Shown piece after piece: positions 61,756 through 64,000 of a stretch of DNA of 64,000 nt. A program made the position numbers and the translations under genes. Where the stretch lies: contig NZ_CP044285.1 in assembly GCF_008728635.1 (NCBI RefSeq), positions 3,906,001 to 3,970,000 on the forward strand. The letters run 5' to 3'. Numbering within the stretch: the stretch's first letter is position 1; each line of letters opens with the position of its first letter. This DNA comes from Hymenobacter baengnokdamensis. GTDB lineage: Bacteria > Bacteroidota > Bacteroidia > Cytophagales > Hymenobacteraceae. Under the pieces are notes generated by a model, which saw only the letters and a list, made by a program, of their open reading frames with translations, searched no databases and was not told the origin of the DNA.

Positions 61756-64000
61756 CTAAAACGGTGGTTCCTCGCCAAAGCTGTTGCTCTTGGGGAAGGG
61801 CACCGGCGAGGGCGGCGCGTCGTTCATGCGCGAGCCCAGGCGGATGGTGTTCGGCGCAAAGCCACCGCCCGGCGCGGGCCCACCGGCCGGTTCCGAGTCG
61901 AAGCTACTGGTTGGGAAGGAGTTGGACGAAAACGCCGGTGCGCCGCCGAAGCCGCCCGCATCTCCTCCCCCATCAAACCCGTCGAGGTCGGCAAACTTGG
62001 TGAAGCGGCCGATAAACTTGAGCTGCACCGTTTCGAGCGAGCCGTTGCGGTGCTTGGCAATAATCACCTCGCCCATGCCCTGAGTGGGGTTGCCCATCTC
62101 ATCTTCGGTAATCTTATAATATTCAGGCCGGTACAGGAAGATAACCATGTCGGCATCCTGCTCGATGGAGCCCGATTCGCGCAGGTCGCTCAGCTGGGGC
62201 TTCTTGTCGCCGCCGCGCGTCTCGACCGAGCGCGAGAGCTGCGACAGCGCAATAACCGGAATATTCAATTCCTTTGCTATTCCCTTGAGGGCGCGCGAGA
62301 TGCTGGCAATCTCCTGCTCGCGGTTGCCGCCCGGCCGGCCGGCCTCGCCGCCGCTCATCAGCTGGAGGTAGTCGATGATAATGAGCTGGATATCGTGCTG
62401 CGATTTGAGGCGGCGGCACTTGGCGCGCAGCTCGCGGATGCTGAGCGCGGGCGTGTCGTCGATAAAAATCGGGGCCGAGGAGAGCGAAGAAATCTTGTGG
62501 TTGAGCTGCGCCCATTCGTAATCGGCCAGGTTGCCCTTCTTGATTTTCTCGGAATCCAGCTCCGCCTCGGCCGAAATCAGACGATTGACCAGCTGCAGCG
62601 ACGACATTTCGAGCGAGAAAATGGCGACCGGCTTCTTGAAATCGACGGCCGCATTGCGCATGGCCGACACCACGAACGCCGTATTGTGCGTCACGGTGCA
62701 GTCGGCCAGCAGAAACAGGTGATTGCCGTCAATCTCGAAGCCGTAGTAATCGTCCTCTTTATCAAACTCGACTGAGATTCCGGTCATGCGCCAATCGACA
62801 GCGGAAGCCCAGGGATTCGCCTTTTTGCGCGCCACGCGCACCGGAATCTTATCTACGTCGCCGTAGAAGCGCACGCGCCACACCTCGCTCTCGTAGCCGA
62901 TTTTGCTGATGACGGCGCGCTTCTTCGTCAGCGACGTGCGGAAGCCCAGCGAATCGCACAGGAATTTAATCTGGCGGGCTAACTTCTTGTTTTTCTGAGT
63001 AATCTCGTAGCCATTGCTCACCACGTTGAGGTGGCCGTCGGAGTCGATAAGACCAGCCAGCAGGCGCAGGCGGTACTCGGTCGAGTTGACCAGGTAAGCC
63101 TGCGGAATGTGCTTGTTATTGAGCACGCCCAGCTGGCGCAGCTCGTCCTGCACCGAGTATTCGGCAACGCTCCCACCCTGCCGGCCGCGCGTAATGCCGT
63201 AGCTGTTGCAGCGGTCGGTTACTACGCCGGTGGTTACCTGCATGCCCAGCTCATCGGCGTACTGGTGCAGGTAGTCAATGATTTCGGCATCCTGGCCGGT
63301 GATGCGGCAATTGCCGGCAGCGCCGTCACCCAGCCACACACCCAGAAAATAAGGGTCGAGCGGCACCGTCTGTTCGGCAAACTCCAGGGCCACTTTGTAG
63401 CCTTTGTAGTTCGACTGAAACTTGGGGCCTTTTTTCAACCATTCACGAACCTCTATATTCAGCACGTCGCCGTGGCGGTGCGGCCCTTCGTTGCGGCTGC
63501 GCTTGAGCGAGAGAATGTGGCTCTCATTTACGCGGTAGTCGTCGCCTTTATTCTGGCGCACCCAGTACATGTTTTCGCGGCCACGCGCCAGGCTCAGCAC
63601 CCGGCGCGGCGTCGAGTCGTCGCCCATCAGCAGGTCGCCTTCGCGCACGTCTTCCACGCGGCGCAGCGTACCATCATACATCACCACCTTGGTACCCAGC
63701 GCCAGGCATTTACCCATGCCGGGCCGGGCCGCAATAATCACCAGGTCAGACGGTTGCCAGCCGCTCGTTACGCGGTCGAGCGCCGAGAAGCCGGTGGGCA
63801 CACCCGTCAATCCGTCTTTCTGGTGCTTCTTTTCTTCGAGCTCTTTAATGGCCTTCACCATCAAATCCTGCATCGAGTCGACGCCCTTGCGCATGTTGTC
63901 TTCCGACACCTGGAAGATGTTCTTCTCCGTGGCGTCGAGCAGCTCAAATACGTCGGTGGTTTCCTCGTAGGCGTCGCGCAGGATGTCGGTAGCGGTGCGA
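61756..64000 (-). CDS. dnaB: Replicative DNA helicase DnaB, intein-interrupted (5' partial)
   Basis: The coding frame enters from the right edge of the window and ends at the TAA complement at 61756. Host sequence visible first is the linker (EETTDVFELLDATEKNIFQ), then the RecA-like domain: GVPTGFSALDRVTSGW and ARPGMGK, the first part of Walker A. An intein of 342 residues follows, and the helicase resumes with TAFVVSAMRNAA, FSLEMSSLQLVNRL, the Walker B region IIIDYLQLMSGG, SQLSRSVE and SGSIEQDADMV. The last 75 residues are a Gly/Pro/Ser-rich tail. DnaB unwinds DNA at the replication fork, so splicing must restore Walker A for the cell to grow. The N-terminal domain and start codon lie outside the window. 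Confidence 0.96.
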   Translation of the reverse strand, partial: RTATDILRDAYEETTDVFELLDATEKNIFQVSEDNMRKGVDSMQDLMVKAIKELEEKKHQKDGLTGVPTGFSALDRVTSGWQPSDLVIIAARPGMGKCLALGTKVVMYDGTLRRVEDVREGDLLMGDDSTPRRVLSLARGRENMYWVRQNKGDDYRVNESHILSLKRSRNEGPHRHGDVLNIEVREWLKKGPKFQSNYKGYKVALEFAEQTVPLDPYFLGVWLGDGAAGNCRITGQDAEIIDYLHQYADELGMQVTTGVVTDRCNSYGITRGRQGGSVAEYSVQDELRQLGVLNNKHIPQAYLVNSTEYRLRLLAGLIDSDGHLNVVSNGYEITQKNKKLARQIKFLCDSLGFRTSLTKKRAVISKIGYESEVWRVRFYGDVDKIPVRVARKKANPWASAVDWRMTGISVEFDKEDDYYGFEIDGNHLFLLADCTVTHNTAFVVSAMRNAAVDFKKPVAIFSLEMSSLQLVNRLISAEAELDSEKIKKGNLADYEWAQLNHKISSLSSAPIFIDDTPALSIRELRAKCRRLKSQHDIQLIIIDYLQLMSGGEAGRPGGNREQEIASISRALKGIAKELNIPVIALSQLSRSVETRGGDKKPQLSDLRESGSIEQDADMVIFLYRPEYYKITEDEMGNPTQGMGEVIIAKHRNGSLETVQLKFIGRFTKFADLDGFDGGGDAGGFGGAPAFSSNSFPTSSFDSEPAGGPAPGGGFAPNTIRLGSRMNDAPPSPVPFPKSNSFGEEPPF
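62683..63708 (-). mobile_element. Intein with LAGLIDADG homing endonuclease, inserted in DnaB Walker A
   Basis: A 342-residue in-frame insertion between Lys and Thr of GMGK-T. It starts with the splicing nucleophile Cys (codon 63708-63706, CLALGTKVVMYDG), has a block-B-like NESHILSL, and ends with block F/G GFEIDGNHLFLLADCTVTHN, whose His-Asn pair (codon for Asn 62685-62683) precedes Thr, the +1 nucleophile. In the middle, LGVWLGDG and LLAGLIDSDG are the two dodecapeptide motifs of a DOD homing endonuclease, each with its catalytic aspartate. Both splicing and cutting activities therefore look intact. The P-loop is a known intein site in DnaB. GC content is similar to the host gene. Confidence 0.95.

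Overview
The window looks like chromosomal DNA from a high-GC member of the Bacteroidota, most likely Hymenobacter or a close relative in the Cytophagales. The basis is a SusC/SusD pair, four secreted proteins with type IX secretion (T9SS) type A tails, start codons mostly without Shine-Dalgarno sequences, a few TAnnTTTG-like promoter boxes and GC-rich codon use. This placement is inference from gene content. No rRNA, tRNA, CRISPR array or transposase gene was seen.

Positions 1 to about 24,000 form a pectin utilisation region. It starts with the end of a GH88/GH105-type unsaturated uronyl hydrolase, then a FAH-family hydrolase, three tandem pectinesterases, a T9SS-exported protein and a LacI-type regulator. 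Next come kduD, kduI, susC, susD, a PL10 pectate lyase, uxaB, uxaA and uxaC, followed by kdgK, a KDPG aldolase and an ExuT-like hexuronate transporter. Outside the cell, esterases and the lyase de-esterify and cut homogalacturonan, and SusCD imports the oligomers. Galacturonate then passes through UxaC, UxaB and UxaA, and the unsaturated product through KduI and KduD. Both branches meet at 2-keto-3-deoxygluconate, which KdgK and the aldolase split to pyruvate and glyceraldehyde 3-phosphate. Three LacI-type palindromic operators lie 124 to 129 nt upstream of three start codons (T9SS protein, kduD, kdgK) and define a probable regulon.

Positions 24,000 to 34,500 hold an NTF2-like protein, a T9SS protein, a fructose-1,6-bisphosphatase homologue whose metal-ligand acids are largely replaced, an aldehyde dehydrogenase, a 949-residue secreted protein with about 14 repeats, and a large exported esterase. 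Positions 34,500 to 46,700 are mostly housekeeping: P450, clpS, recR, a glycosyltransferase, an aminotransferase, an ABC-F ATPase, an MtfA-like peptidase fused to a SEC-C motif, and an alkyltransferase-like protein. Positions 46,700 to 52,600 are an RND efflux operon (adaptor, pump, TolC). The rest holds oxidoreductases, a TonB-dependent siderophore-type receptor, a TSUP transporter, a frameshifted small membrane protein gene and, at the right edge, dnaB interrupted in its Walker A motif by a 342-residue intein with a LAGLIDADG homing endonuclease.

Many gaps between genes are filled by inverted-repeat elements of similar layout but different arm sequence. The observations most worth following are the intein, the metal-site-depleted FBPase homologue, the operator set with fixed spacing, and this family of intergenic palindromes.
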